Below, in pieces: positions 35,175 to 45,179 of a DNA stretch of 64,000 nucleotides. This stretch comes from Candidatus Berkiella aquae (GTDB taxonomy: Bacteria > Pseudomonadota > Gammaproteobacteria > Berkiellales > Berkiellaceae), in assembly GCF_001431295.2 (NCBI RefSeq), contig NZ_LKAJ02000001.1, positions 1,674,001 through 1,738,000 of the forward strand, in the 5' to 3' direction. A program made the position numbers and the translations under genes. The notes under the pieces are model-generated. The model saw nothing but the letters and a program-made list of their open reading frames with translations. It was not told the origin of the DNA and ran no database searches. Numbering within the stretch: the stretch's first letter is position 1; every line of letters starts with the position of its first letter.

Positions 35175-36460
35175 TAAACACACTTCCAATTCGCATTAAG
35201 ACCTAAGAAATAAACCGCAGCATGTTTATAAGTACCAACCAGATCGCCTTTAATTAAGCCATGGTTGTCCACTCTCAAATTACCACCATAAACATATTCT
35301 CCAGCAAGGCCAAAATCGAGATCACTACGATAGGCATAACGAGTGCCCAAACCAAAGCGCCAAGCATCATTCACTGGAACATTTACCGGAATTTTATCTG
35401 GATTTTGGAACTTGCTATCATACCCAACACCCATATTGATTAACCAACGTTCACGAAATTGATGTTGTAAACCAATTGCACCATGCCAGCTATCTTTATA
35501 TTTTTGATCGACGATTAACGAAGTAACATCGGATGAGCTAACACCCAGTTCAATTTGACCAAATCGTTTCCAATTTTGCCATCCTGCACTGACTAAAACA
35601 GCCCATTGTTCCGTCATCTGATGGAACATGCTCAGCATGGTACTTTGCGGCACTTCAATACCAATATCAATGTTAGCATCTAATAATCCGACGCTAGATA
35701 ACACGGTATTCACTGTAGGATAGGTATTTAAGTAATGTGTTCTTGCCGCAAAATCTAATTTAATAGGAGATTGGTAAGTTAAGCCAAAGCGTGTGCAAGG
35801 GGTTGGTTCATATAATAAACCCACATTTGCTCCAACAGCCCAAGCATGATCAGACAATTTAAGTAGACCATCAGGAAAAGGTATGCCCGCAAAGGCACTG
35901 TTATTAACGGCAACTTTATTGCGATAAAAACCATTCATGATCATAAGGCCTGCACCAACCGATAAGCCCCCTTCCAATTCTAAGGCGATTGTGGGTTGAA
36001 CGGTCATGCCTAATAAGGTGCTGCTAATCACTGAGTAACGCCCGACGAAGGCATCATCATACGATAAACTAGAGCCAAAATTGCCATAAATACCGATACC
36101 TGCTTTGATAAAATCATTTATCGTTTGGCTATAAAAAAAGCTACCACCGGGAAACCATTCAACCGGATTACCGCCATTTTCTGTGCCTAAAAAAGGAGAA
36201 GCACTGGTGGGTGTCAAACGAACATCTTGATAAAGTGCTTGGACACCAATAAAGAGCTGATTGCCTTCTAATCTTGTCATGCCAGCAGGATTGGTCAAAA
36301 TGGTTGAAGGATCTTGTGCTCTTGCAGAATAACCTGCAGCTGCTAGACCAATATCGTCAGAGCCTATTTCGTACAACATAACACCACCGGCTTTTGCCTG
36401 CCCTGCGATTAACAAGCCTAAAGCCACGTTTAAAACGATATTTGATTTCCTTTTCAACAT
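35174..36460 (-). CDS. OmpP1/FadL-family outer-membrane protein
   Basis: The 428-residue protein has a signal peptide (cleavage near QAKA-GG, about residue 25) and the N-terminal hatch typical of FadL/TodX channels: GSDDIGLAAAGYSARAQDPS then TNPAGMTRLEG. The rest is an alternating beta-strand barrel ending in an aromatic-containing strand. FadL proteins admit long-chain fatty acids or aromatic hydrophobes. ATG has CGGAG upstream. It leads the bcp gene by a one-base overlap. Confidence 0.88.
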   Translation of the reverse strand: MLKRKSNIVLNVALGLLIAGQAKAGGVMLYEIGSDDIGLAAAGYSARAQDPSTILTNPAGMTRLEGNQLFIGVQALYQDVRLTPTSASPFLGTENGGNPVEWFPGGSFFYSQTINDFIKAGIGIYGNFGSSLSYDDAFVGRYSVISSTLLGMTVQPTIALELEGGLSVGAGLMIMNGFYRNKVAVNNSAFAGIPFPDGLLKLSDHAWAVGANVGLLYEPTPCTRFGLTYQSPIKLDFAARTHYLNTYPTVNTVLSSVGLLDANIDIGIEVPQSTMLSMFHQMTEQWAVLVSAGWQNWKRFGQIELGVSSSDVTSLIVDQKYKDSWHGAIGLQHQFRERWLINMGVGYDSKFQNPDKIPVNVPVNDAWRFGLGTRYAYRSDLDFGLAGEYVYGGNLRVDNHGLIKGDLVGTYKHAAVYFLGLNANWKCV

Positions 36461-36616
36461 AATCTCCGCTTATAGCTAGATAGTAAACTTTGTATGGGTA
36501 AACTTTGATTTAGATTAAAGAGAATTTTGCGACAACAATGAATTGATGACAAGCGTTATCTTTGGTCTTGCTATTTATCAAACTTGTATGTTGTGCAACC
36601 AATCTAAGTGGGAATT

Positions 36617-36646
36617 AAAAAAGCCGCTTTGAAGCGGCTTTTTCTT
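36617..36646 (-). terminator. Terminator of the DUF1254 gene
   Basis: AAGCCGC/GCGGCTT with flanking A and T runs (36617-36645) gives a GC-rich stem followed on the minus strand by TTTTTT. It lies just past the stop at 36650. Confidence 0.85.
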
Positions 36647-36649
36647 TGA

Positions 36650-38047
36650 CTAATTCACTTTAGTTACTTCAGGTGGGCTCCAAGTACCTTTTATGATACT
36701 TTCTTCTGGCCAGTAAAAGCGAAACATTAAAATAAATTTATCTTTTGGAGCCGGTAACCAATTAGATTCTTTTTCTTTACCGGGTGATTCATGCTGAATA
36801 TAAAGATCAATAGAACCATCGTTATTTTGCTTAAGATCATTGCGAGGGCTCACGGTATAACGATTAAGAGGGTTCTCTACAAAGAAATACTGATCATTAT
36901 ACATGGTCAATGACCAAAATCCTTTCACTGGAGGCAGATGCCCTTTTGCAAAATGGATAGTGTAACGATGTGCGCCATTTAATGGCTCACCTTTATTATC
37001 AACCGTCGTTAGAGGATAAATAGCATCTTGGGGTAAGTTAGCACCAAGTCCTACGAGGGTCACATAAGCGCGTTGCAAATAGTCTGTACCATAATCCCCA
37101 GTTTTAGTAGAGAACAGCCAGCCATTTTTTAATACACCCGCTTTTGCTTCATGTGCTGAGATCTCTTTTTGCGCTGCTTTAATAGATTGCTCTAACCCTT
37201 TTTTAATTTCAGGAGTTTGTTTACTAAAATCATAAGGTGTTCCCGGTGTAATACCGAGTTTTGCCATTTTCGCCACCATTGCAGCATCTTGTTTTTTGGC
37301 TGGATTATCCTTCATCAGTTCTGCCAGCTTATTGAAATATGCATTGGCCGTCATGGCATCGACTTGATCGCGAACCGCTATTTTCATATTAATGCTGGGG
37401 ACAACCTTGCCTTTAGGAGGTGTGTAAGGTTTACCATAAGCACTCAATGGCATGAGTTTATATTCATCTTGGATCTGATGTACGGCTTTGTAATCTTCAG
37501 GTGTACCAGTGCAATAAGTTCTACCTAAGATCCATACCATATTCGTTGCTGATTTAAGTTCCTTCACGCCTTTAGGTAAAGTGCCTTTCCAATGGGGGCC
37601 AACAATGGCAAAATCTTGTGCCTTATCACCTGTTGTACGTGTACCCGGATCGGCAAAGACATCTGTCCATCCCGTTAACATTGGCATTAAATAATAACGC
37701 CCTTTCATTTCAGGTACATGCAAAATATAAGGCTCTTCTGTGACATCGACCCATGCTGAGGAATACAGGGTATCCGCATTTGGTGCAGTCACATCACGAA
37801 AAGAAGCATTAGGATATTCTCTTGCGTTCACGAATTGCCCCATGGGAGCTTTCATTGCTTCAACCGACTCTACATTGGTCATTACTTTACGAGTCATATC
37901 CATCGTCACCAAAGGATAACCATAAATATAAACTTCAGTTCCTAATTTTAAAGCTTGTTCTTCGGTGAGATTTTCTGATTCCTTCGCAAAAACTGATACC
38001 GCTGAAATTGACAGCCCTAACAGACATACACCTAAAGGTTTAAACAT
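36650..38047 (-). CDS. Exported DUF1254/DUF1214-domain protein
   Basis: From ATG 38047, which has AAGGAA upstream, the product is 465 residues with a signal peptide (cleavage near VFA-KES). The N-terminal part is a DUF1254 domain (TEVYIYGYPLVTMDMTR near residue 30, NADTLYSSAWVDVTEEP near 93). The C-terminal part is a DUF1214 domain (AKGHLPPVKGFWSLTMYNDQ near 365, YTVSPRNDLK near 390). These beta-rich proteins occur widely and their role is not settled. An in-frame ATG upstream at 38071 lacks a good site. Confidence 0.88.
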   Translation of the reverse strand: MFKPLGVCLLGLSISAVSVFAKESENLTEEQALKLGTEVYIYGYPLVTMDMTRKVMTNVESVEAMKAPMGQFVNAREYPNASFRDVTAPNADTLYSSAWVDVTEEPYILHVPEMKGRYYLMPMLTGWTDVFADPGTRTTGDKAQDFAIVGPHWKGTLPKGVKELKSATNMVWILGRTYCTGTPEDYKAVHQIQDEYKLMPLSAYGKPYTPPKGKVVPSINMKIAVRDQVDAMTANAYFNKLAELMKDNPAKKQDAAMVAKMAKLGITPGTPYDFSKQTPEIKKGLEQSIKAAQKEISAHEAKAGVLKNGWLFSTKTGDYGTDYLQRAYVTLVGLGANLPQDAIYPLTTVDNKGEPLNGAHRYTIHFAKGHLPPVKGFWSLTMYNDQYFFVENPLNRYTVSPRNDLKQNNDGSIDLYIQHESPGKEKESNWLPAPKDKFILMFRFYWPEESIIKGTWSPPEVTKVN

Positions 38048-38095
38048 CGAATATTCCTTATTAAGATACAAATTTTTATCTATAGTACATATCGG

Positions 38096-40273
38096 CTATC
38101 TAAAGGCTGGCCTTAATGCAAGGTGTGCTGCTCGATGTCCATTATCCGTCATACCAAAAGCGAGATACAGAGGCCCCAGTAAAGTATCCGCTGCTGCAAA
38201 GATACTGCCAGAGCCTACCCATCTTTCATTTGAAAGATTCACATTATCCCAAACTTTACCGGCTTCAAGCGAACCGCCAAGATAAACAGATACCGGTCTA
38301 TTCGGAATTAAATCAATTTGTTTATATTGGTAAAAATAAATTGCCGATACCAATGCCGATTGATCACCTAGCAGTTCATTGGCTGAAAGTCCTGTTAATT
38401 CGAAAAGTCCACCTAATGTATATTTTTCAGGAAAGGTTGGCACATTATGGATAGTGCGATTATAAGTTGTCCCTAAAGCAAGCGCATGTTTCCCCGTTGA
38501 TACCGCAGCAAGATTACGGATAGAGAATTGTGAAAAACTATTATCGCCACCATAGGCTGGATCAAAATCAGCAAGTAAAATTCTTCCTCTTAAACCATGA
38601 CGCGGGAAGAAAACATTATCTAATGTATCCCACTCAAATAATAAGCCAACCTCGCCATTTCTGACATATTGATTTTGAATGATAGGAAAGCCGGTCTCTT
38701 GTTTAATATCGTCATATTCGAATTGCCAATAACCACTTAAACGACCCCAATGCCCAAAATTTCTGCCAAGTAAAATACCAAATTTATCGATTGTTGATAC
38801 TAAATCTGCAATCAGATCAAAATCATAATAAAAATAGGTGGGAGTTCGTTGTATGCTAATTCGCGGATTCACAAACCATGCTAAATCTTTTGATAATGGC
38901 TGATAAAATTCAGCCGCTAATCCTTCGCCTTGACCAATTTGCCCTATTATTCGCCACTCCCCCAAATAGCTATTCGCCCGAGGATTAGTCGCCGCAAACA
39001 CAATGCCGAAAGTATTGGTTAAATGAAAATCGGTATCTAACAGTAAACTTGCCTGAAAATAAATCGGGCTTTCTTGATCAACAATCGGCTCAACAACTAA
39101 TGTTCTCTCATTTCTGATATCTTGGATTGTATAATGAATTCTATCGAAAATGCTTAAACCATAAAGTGTGTCAATTTTTTTGCTGACTTCTTCAGGCGTT
39201 ACGATTGTTTCATCAAAATAAATATAATCAAAATACGTTTGTGGCTCCATGACAACGATATTTTTAATAGCAACGGCATCAACAGTCACTAAATCATTTC
39301 GTTCTGGCATCATTTTGACGCCTTCTCTTCTCAGACTGGCTAAATGACGCAAGCGAGAAGCTTGATTTTCAGCCGCAATTCTTCCAGGCATCACGCCCTG
39401 CTCAAAGTTTTTAAAATCGGTTGTATCGATATCTTTTAACGCCGGTTCAATCAGAATATCTTTAGACGTTAATAATGCTTTGCTTTTTTCGATATTACGA
39501 TAAGTCAGAATATTAGAAAGCTGATCTAACACCCCAGCTAAATCAATAATTTCAGATTTTTTCCATAAAGGGGTACTCACATCGACCACAATCAAGACAT
39601 CGGGATTCATCGATTTAGCGATTTCAACCGGAACGTTTGCACTGACACCACCATCTACCAATAAATACTGGCATTGATCAATCGGTGAAATGATTCCAGG
39701 AACCGCCATACTGGCTAATAAAGCAAGTGCCATATCGCCATTTTCAAGAACGACAGCTTTTCCGGTCACAATATCCGTTGCAACGGCTTTAAACGGAATA
39801 GAAAGTTGATTAAAATCGTTAATTGGCTGAATAGGTAAAAGATAATTATTAAAAACTTCGTATAAACTTTGCCCGGTAATAATGCCTTCTGGGATATGAA
39901 TTGCTCCGTCTGAGTAACTAATAAAATTTTTCAGTAAGAAGATATCGGTATCGAGTTTTCGTCGAAAAGACAAATCCGACCGTCTAATATTGTAACTAAA
40001 TATTTCATCCCACTTTAATGTTGAAAAATCGCGCTTAATTTGTTCGATAGGAACGCCTGAGGCATAAAGGCCGCCAATCACGGCTCCCATGCTAGTGCCG
40101 ACAATAAAATCAATGGGCACATTCATTTCTTCGAGTGTTTCAATAACACCAATATGAGCAGCACCTCTTGCACCACCACCACTGAGCACCAAACCAATTT
40201 TTGGAGGCCGTTCAACGGGAGCCGCAGTTGCGATATTAGTAAGAACAGATAATAACAAAATCCATTTTTTCAT
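38096..40273 (-). CDS. Patatin-like phospholipase with C-terminal outer-membrane barrel
   Basis: The 725-residue protein has a signal peptide (MKKWILLLSVLTNIATAA). The patatin domain (about 25-300) has the oxyanion loop GLVLSGGGARGAAHIG, the Ser nucleophile GTSMGAV and the dyad motif VDGGVSANVP. A POTRA-like segment (about 330-400) and a BamA-type surface-antigen barrel (about 420-725) follow, ending in an aromatic residue. This is the layout of the PlpD / type Vd lipase group, where the patatin domain is displayed or exported. It may attack host or own membranes. Confidence 0.88.
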   Translation of the reverse strand: MKKWILLLSVLTNIATAAPVERPPKIGLVLSGGGARGAAHIGVIETLEEMNVPIDFIVGTSMGAVIGGLYASGVPIEQIKRDFSTLKWDEIFSYNIRRSDLSFRRKLDTDIFLLKNFISYSDGAIHIPEGIITGQSLYEVFNNYLLPIQPINDFNQLSIPFKAVATDIVTGKAVVLENGDMALALLASMAVPGIISPIDQCQYLLVDGGVSANVPVEIAKSMNPDVLIVVDVSTPLWKKSEIIDLAGVLDQLSNILTYRNIEKSKALLTSKDILIEPALKDIDTTDFKNFEQGVMPGRIAAENQASRLRHLASLRREGVKMMPERNDLVTVDAVAIKNIVVMEPQTYFDYIYFDETIVTPEEVSKKIDTLYGLSIFDRIHYTIQDIRNERTLVVEPIVDQESPIYFQASLLLDTDFHLTNTFGIVFAATNPRANSYLGEWRIIGQIGQGEGLAAEFYQPLSKDLAWFVNPRISIQRTPTYFYYDFDLIADLVSTIDKFGILLGRNFGHWGRLSGYWQFEYDDIKQETGFPIIQNQYVRNGEVGLLFEWDTLDNVFFPRHGLRGRILLADFDPAYGGDNSFSQFSIRNLAAVSTGKHALALGTTYNRTIHNVPTFPEKYTLGGLFELTGLSANELLGDQSALVSAIYFYQYKQIDLIPNRPVSVYLGGSLEAGKVWDNVNLSNERWVGSGSIFAAADTLLGPLYLAFGMTDNGHRAAHLALRPAFR

Positions 40274-40468
40274 TAGTTTCCAAACTCAATATTTAGCAAC
40301 ACCAGCAGCCAAAACTCATTTATACACATTATTCTTAAAGATGCGAGTAGGCTTTCCTGTTCCTACTTTTTTTACCACAAATACTGATAATATACTCAGA
40401 AAGTTGTCATATAGGACTTTTATTTCTGGCCGATATTCATAGTGATAGATTTCTAGAGTGGGGTTACT

Positions 40469-40645
40469 ATGCGATACATACCTGATCATGAAGAAGCAGC
40501 AGATTCACATCATGAAGAAAGCGACCATACACCGGGTGGCGATCATAACCACAACTTAAATAGAAAAAGAGACGAAGAACTTAAACGCGTTAGTGATACC
40601 CGCAAAGAACAACGAGACAAGCCTCGTAAATCTCGCGGAAAGTAA
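40469..40645 (+). CDS. Small charged His/Asp-rich protein
   Basis: ATG 40469 opens a 58-codon frame ending TAA at 40645. The product starts with an acidic His-rich part (HEEAADSHHEESDH) and ends in a basic Lys/Arg tail (TRKEQRDKPRKSRGK). GTGGGG lies 9 bases before the ATG. It probably has no stable fold. No family is recognised; similar small charged proteins occur in stress regulons. Confidence 0.55.
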   Translation: MRYIPDHEEAADSHHEESDHTPGGDHNHNLNRKRDEELKRVSDTRKEQRDKPRKSRGK

Positions 40646-41071
40646 TTCATTCAATTGCACCTATCGCTTCAGCTTGCTGCAAATTTACTTGCAGCATTGT
40701 CTATTGTCTTGATGAATTTAAAACAATGTAATTGCAAATAACTTAAGACTTTCCTGCCATAAAAATCCTAGTATTTACTGTATATGCATTTGTTTCTTAA
40801 TTATGCGTAACTTAACGTGATTTTTCCGCTTATTATGATTCATCAACGTCATCATTTTCCTGACAGAAAAACGCATATTTATGCGTTAAAATGCGCTCAA
40901 AATTGCATACATTCCGTCATTCATCGGCTAACACATCCTTATTGTTGTATATGCCAGGTTTTAGGGGTATAACGACACCAAAAATAACAAAAAAACAGCT
41001 AAAAGCAGTTGCTTTGGAATAGGTAATTCTATACAATTGAGTCAGTTTTATTTCTTAATTAGCAGGGCCAT
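40646..41071. other. Intergenic region with operator-like dyads before the second LuxR-type gene
   Basis: No gene is seen over 426 bases. A hairpin TGCTGCAA/TTGCAGCA (40675-40682 with 40689-40696) follows the small charged gene and may end its transcript, though without a strong T-run. A perfect dyad AACGCATA-TT-TATGCGTT lies at 40870-40887, with a partial copy (TTATGCGTAA, about 40801) upstream. These could bind a regulator. Confidence 0.45.
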
Positions 41072-41860
41072 ATGCAGTTAAACGAAAATCATATTTCTTA
41101 CCAAGCTGAAGCCGATGTGAAAAAGTTGCTTTCCCCTTTAACTAAGCTTGGCGCAATTAGCTATTTTTGCTATGGCGTAAATTATCCTGATACCTCAGGT
41201 TTTAGTTTACATACACATTCAGGATTCTATGAATCTTGGTTTGAAAACGAGTTTCCATTCTGTGGTTTCCATTTAGAAACCGGTTGGTATCTGTGGGATA
41301 ACATTTTACCCCAAGGGCAAATCGATGTTGCTCGCGATTTTAATATCGGAAACGGTATCATTCATGTAAAACATCACCATGACAGAACACAAGTATTCTC
41401 ATTTGCGACACGCCCAGAATATAAACATGTTATCGATTTTTACATGAATAATTTAAATTTCTTAAAGCGTTTCTCACAATACTTTGTACAAAATGCTGAT
41501 GATATTATCCAGATTGCGGATAAACAAAGAATTTTACCTCCTTCAGGCATGGTTTTAGATAATCCTGAATTACGTAAATCCGTTTACAATAAAGAAAGCT
41601 TTCCTTTAATTGAAGGGTTTTTAAACGAATTAAGTTATCCTTTCAATTTGTTATCCGAAAGAGAATCTGAAAGCTATCGTTTATTGATTCAAGGGTATTC
41701 TAATACTGAGATCAGCCATAAATTAGGCTTATCGACCAAAACTGTTGACGTTTATATTAATCGTATCAAAGCTAAACTTAATTGCGAAAATCGTAAGGCA
41801 TTAATTCATAAAGCACACGATTCAGGTATCATTGAATATTATCTCGACGCCATCGCTTAA
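41072..41860 (+). CDS. LuxR-type regulator, paralogue of the gene at 25810
   Basis: The 262-residue protein shares its N-terminal ligand-like domain with that at 25810 (YFCYGVNYPDT, YESWF..E.P.CGF). The LuxR HTH is at about 192-250 (LLSERESESYRLLIQGYSNT then KTVDVYINRIKAKL). It lacks a receiver domain. No autoinducer synthase is in the window. The two regulators are 15 kb apart on the same strand, so they are a dispersed gene pair. Confidence 0.8.
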   Translation: MQLNENHISYQAEADVKKLLSPLTKLGAISYFCYGVNYPDTSGFSLHTHSGFYESWFENEFPFCGFHLETGWYLWDNILPQGQIDVARDFNIGNGIIHVKHHHDRTQVFSFATRPEYKHVIDFYMNNLNFLKRFSQYFVQNADDIIQIADKQRILPPSGMVLDNPELRKSVYNKESFPLIEGFLNELSYPFNLLSERESESYRLLIQGYSNTEISHKLGLSTKTVDVYINRIKAKLNCENRKALIHKAHDSGIIEYYLDAIA

Positions 41861-41875
41861 TACTTTTTCCATTCT

Positions 41876-42120
41876 TGCTTGTCCGGCGTAGCCTTAGGCG
41901 AAGCCGGATGTCCGCCTTTTTCATTTATAGGGCTGGATTTTCACAATACTATCCCTCGCCCGTCATACTCCGTGTTACGAGGGATCTCTTATCACCTCTC
42001 CCTCCGGGAGAGGTCGACGCGCAAAGCGCGGAGGGTGAGGGGATCTTAAAATTTACGCTGGACTCTCTCCCCACCTTCGCCTTGATAGGCTACGGCGTGG
42101 CTACGCCTTCAGCCGCAAGT
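41876..42120. repeat. Cluster of dispersed palindromic repeats that enters the pump gene
   Basis: Several GC-rich palindromes lie here: CCGGCGTAGCC..GGCGAAGCCGG (about 41882-41907), CTCTCCCTCCGGGAGAG and CGCGCAAAGCGCG (about 41996-42035), and GGCTACGGCGTGGCTACGCC (about 42086-42107). They are typical interspersed repeats. The last runs into the 3' end of the RND pump gene (stop at 42090) and supplies its final codons. The GGCTACGCC core recurs at about 58550. Confidence 0.6.
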
Positions 42121-45100
42121 TCTGCCGCTTTATCACTCAAATCTTCTGCTATCAGCAAATACATCGCGGGCACGACAAATAAAGTAAATAAGGTGCCAAT
42201 GGATATGCCAGTGGCAATCACAAGGCCAATGCTAAAACGACTAACCGCCCCGGCTCCGGTTGCAATAATTAAGGGAATAACACCTAATACCATGGCAGCT
42301 GTCGTCATCAGAATCGGACGTAGACGAATTGCAGCAGCCAACTCAATGGCTTCACGCATTTTTTTGCCTTCCATTTGCAAGTCATTCGCAAATTGAACAA
42401 TTAAAATGCCATGTTTACTGATAAGTCCAATCAAGGTAACAAGCCCTACTTCAGTATAAATATTAAGACTTGCTCCTCCCACACCTAAACTAATAAAGAT
42501 CATTGCGCCACAAATTGACATGGGAACACTGACTAAAACAATAAGTGGATCGCGAAAACTTTCAAATAAGGCAGCGAGTGTTAAGAAAATAATAATCAAA
42601 GCAAAAAAGAAGGTAACAATTAATGCACTACTTTCTTGTTTATATTGTCTTGATTGTCCTGCATAATCCACATTATAACCACTGGGTAAAACTTCTTTTG
42701 CAATACGCTCCAACATCGCTAAGGCATCACCCACCGTAACACCCGGCATCGGCACCCCAGAAATGGTTGTTGAGTTAATTTGCTGAAAGTGATTAATAGA
42801 TTCCGGAACGACTGTGGTTTTAATATTGGCAATGGTTGAAAGTGGCACAGAAGCACCATTGGATGCCGTGATATAATAATCAAGCAATTGTGCTTCATTT
42901 AGTCTATCAACGCGCTTCATTTGTGGGATCACTTGATATGAGCGACCGGAAAGACTAAAAAAGTTGATATAGTTTTCACTTAAACTACTGGCTAATACAT
43001 TACCAATATCCTGCATGGTTAAACCTAGTTCAGCAGCTTTATCTCGATTTAATTCAATGGTGGTTTGCGCTTTGTCAATTTTCAGATCGGGATCAAGATA
43101 GGCAAACATCCCGCTTTTAAGCGCCTTATCCATCACCATTTCTTTCACTTCATTTAACAAGCTGTAATCTTCTGTTGTCCCAATCACGAATTCTACCGGC
43201 ATACCACTGCTGCCAGGCAATGGCGCAGGTTGAAATACCGCACAGCGTAATCCTGCAATGGTTGATAATTCGGTTTGTACTAAATGTTGTAATTGATCAG
43301 CCGTTCTTTTTCGTTCATCCCAGGGTTTTAATACCATCCCGGCAATACTTGAATTTAAACCATTGACCCCATCAAGTTGGAATATATGATCCGTTTCAGG
43401 ATATTTGGCAAAATCTTCATAAACCAAACGAGAAAATAGCTTAGTTTGGTCAATATTCGCATTAGGAGCTGCTGTTAACATCGAGATCAGAATGCCTTGA
43501 TCTTCTTGCGGTGCTAATTCACTTTTTGCCGTAATAAATAAAAAATAATTACTTGATAAAATAACAACGGCAAAGACTACCACCACCGGTAAATAATTTA
43601 AACTACCATGTAGTAGATTTTCATAGCGCTTTTGTAGCTTTTCGAATTGCTTATCAATAAAATGCGTAAAATCCCCATGATTTTTATCAGGCAATTTTAA
43701 AAATTTTGAGCACATCATGGGTGAGAGTGTGAGCGCCACAATCGCAGAGATACCTACCGATCCTGCTAACGTGAACGCAAACTCGGTAAATAATGCGCCA
43801 GTTAATCCTCCCATAAAGCCAATGGGAACATAAACAGCAATCAACACAACCGATATCGCTATTACGGGATTAGCAAGTTCTCTAGCTCCCTGTATCGCTG
43901 CAGCAAGTTTAGATTTTCCTTCTTCGATATGCCGTTGCACATTCTCAACAACAATAATGGCATCATCGACTACCAAGCCAATTGCCAATACCAAAGCAAG
44001 CAGGGTTAGCAAGTTAATAGAAAAGCCCAATGCTAACATCATAAAGAAAGTACCAATCAGCGATAAAGGGATCGCTATCACCGGAATAAGCACTGAACGC
44101 AAAGAACCTAAGAACAAGAAGATAACGACCGTTACAATGATAATGGCTTCCGCTAAGGAATGAATCACTTCATTAATAGAGCTATTCACAAATTTAGAAG
44201 AATCATAAACAATATTACCTTTTAAGCCTTCCGGAAATTGTGCTTGAATATTAGGAAAGGCTTCTCTTACCCGCGTTGTCACATCTAATAAGTTAGCGGC
44301 AGGCGCGACTTTAATACCGATATAAACCGCTTCTTTACCATCAAAACTAACCGATGAATCATAATTTTGCGCACCTAAAGTCACATTGGCAACGTCTTGC
44401 AGTCGCACAATGGCGCCATTTTGTGCCTTAATGACTAGATTTTTAAACTCATCAACGGAATGTAATCCGGTTTCAGCAATCAGGTTAACCGTCACCATTT
44501 GACCATCGGTGCGCCCTGCTGCAGAGATAAAGTCATTTCTCGAGAGCGTTAAAGCAACATCAGCAGCCGTAACCCCCAATGCTGACATTTTAATGGGATC
44601 TAACCAAGCACGTAATGCAAATTGTCGCTGTCCTAAAAGTTCAGCTAATTGCACACCATCTAAGGTTTGTAATTTTGGTTGTACGACCCGAATGAGATAA
44701 TCGGTTATTTTATTCGCGGGTAAAACATCACTATAAAAACCGATATACATATCATCAATGGTTTGACCCACCGCAACGGTAATGGTCGGTTGCTGAGCCT
44801 CTTGCGGTAGCTGGTTAATCACCGCATTAACTTTGGTATTAATATCCGTCATTGCTTTGCTAGGATCGTAATTTAATTTCAGGTTCGCTTGGATGGTACT
44901 AACCCCAAGTGTACTGGTGGAGGTTAAATAATCGATACCCTCTGCTTGCGCAATTGAGGTCTCTAATGGCGTTGAAATAAACCCCGCCACTAACGCCGGA
45001 TCAGCACCGGTATAAACGGTGGTTACCGTAATAACCGCATTTTCGGTAAAGGGAAATTGCCGAATCGGCAATGATCCTATTGAACGTAAGCCCAAAACCA

Positions 45101-45164
45101 AAATCATCAAACTCACAACCGTTGCTAGCACAGGTCGTTTGATAAATATGTCCGTTATTTGCAT
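42090..45164 (-). CDS. RND multidrug efflux transporter (AcrB/MexB type)
   Basis: The 1024-residue protein has the typical RND layout: 12 transmembrane helices in two halves (first at about 11-30), two large periplasmic loops, and the proton relay GLVVDDAIIVVENVQRH near residue 402, with Asp-Asp in helix 4. It forms the inner-membrane pump of a tripartite complex. The C-terminal residues (EGVATP) come from a repeat element. It follows the fusion-protein gene by 15 bases with AAGGA before its start, and is the third gene of the operon. Confidence 0.93.
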   Translation of the reverse strand: MQITDIFIKRPVLATVVSLMILVLGLRSIGSLPIRQFPFTENAVITVTTVYTGADPALVAGFISTPLETSIAQAEGIDYLTSTSTLGVSTIQANLKLNYDPSKAMTDINTKVNAVINQLPQEAQQPTITVAVGQTIDDMYIGFYSDVLPANKITDYLIRVVQPKLQTLDGVQLAELLGQRQFALRAWLDPIKMSALGVTAADVALTLSRNDFISAAGRTDGQMVTVNLIAETGLHSVDEFKNLVIKAQNGAIVRLQDVANVTLGAQNYDSSVSFDGKEAVYIGIKVAPAANLLDVTTRVREAFPNIQAQFPEGLKGNIVYDSSKFVNSSINEVIHSLAEAIIIVTVVIFLFLGSLRSVLIPVIAIPLSLIGTFFMMLALGFSINLLTLLALVLAIGLVVDDAIIVVENVQRHIEEGKSKLAAAIQGARELANPVIAISVVLIAVYVPIGFMGGLTGALFTEFAFTLAGSVGISAIVALTLSPMMCSKFLKLPDKNHGDFTHFIDKQFEKLQKRYENLLHGSLNYLPVVVVFAVVILSSNYFLFITAKSELAPQEDQGILISMLTAAPNANIDQTKLFSRLVYEDFAKYPETDHIFQLDGVNGLNSSIAGMVLKPWDERKRTADQLQHLVQTELSTIAGLRCAVFQPAPLPGSSGMPVEFVIGTTEDYSLLNEVKEMVMDKALKSGMFAYLDPDLKIDKAQTTIELNRDKAAELGLTMQDIGNVLASSLSENYINFFSLSGRSYQVIPQMKRVDRLNEAQLLDYYITASNGASVPLSTIANIKTTVVPESINHFQQINSTTISGVPMPGVTVGDALAMLERIAKEVLPSGYNVDYAGQSRQYKQESSALIVTFFFALIIIFLTLAALFESFRDPLIVLVSVPMSICGAMIFISLGVGGASLNIYTEVGLVTLIGLISKHGILIVQFANDLQMEGKKMREAIELAAAIRLRPILMTTAAMVLGVIPLIIATGAGAVSRFSIGLVIATGISIGTLFTLFVVPAMYLLIAEDLSDKAAELAAEGVATP

Positions 45165-45179
45165 GCAACGGTCCTTAAA

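Noticed and set aside
37965..38454. Two plus-strand frames across the start of the DUF1254 gene and end of the patatin gene
   Set aside because: They lie opposite genes with strong family matches and show no domain or start signal.
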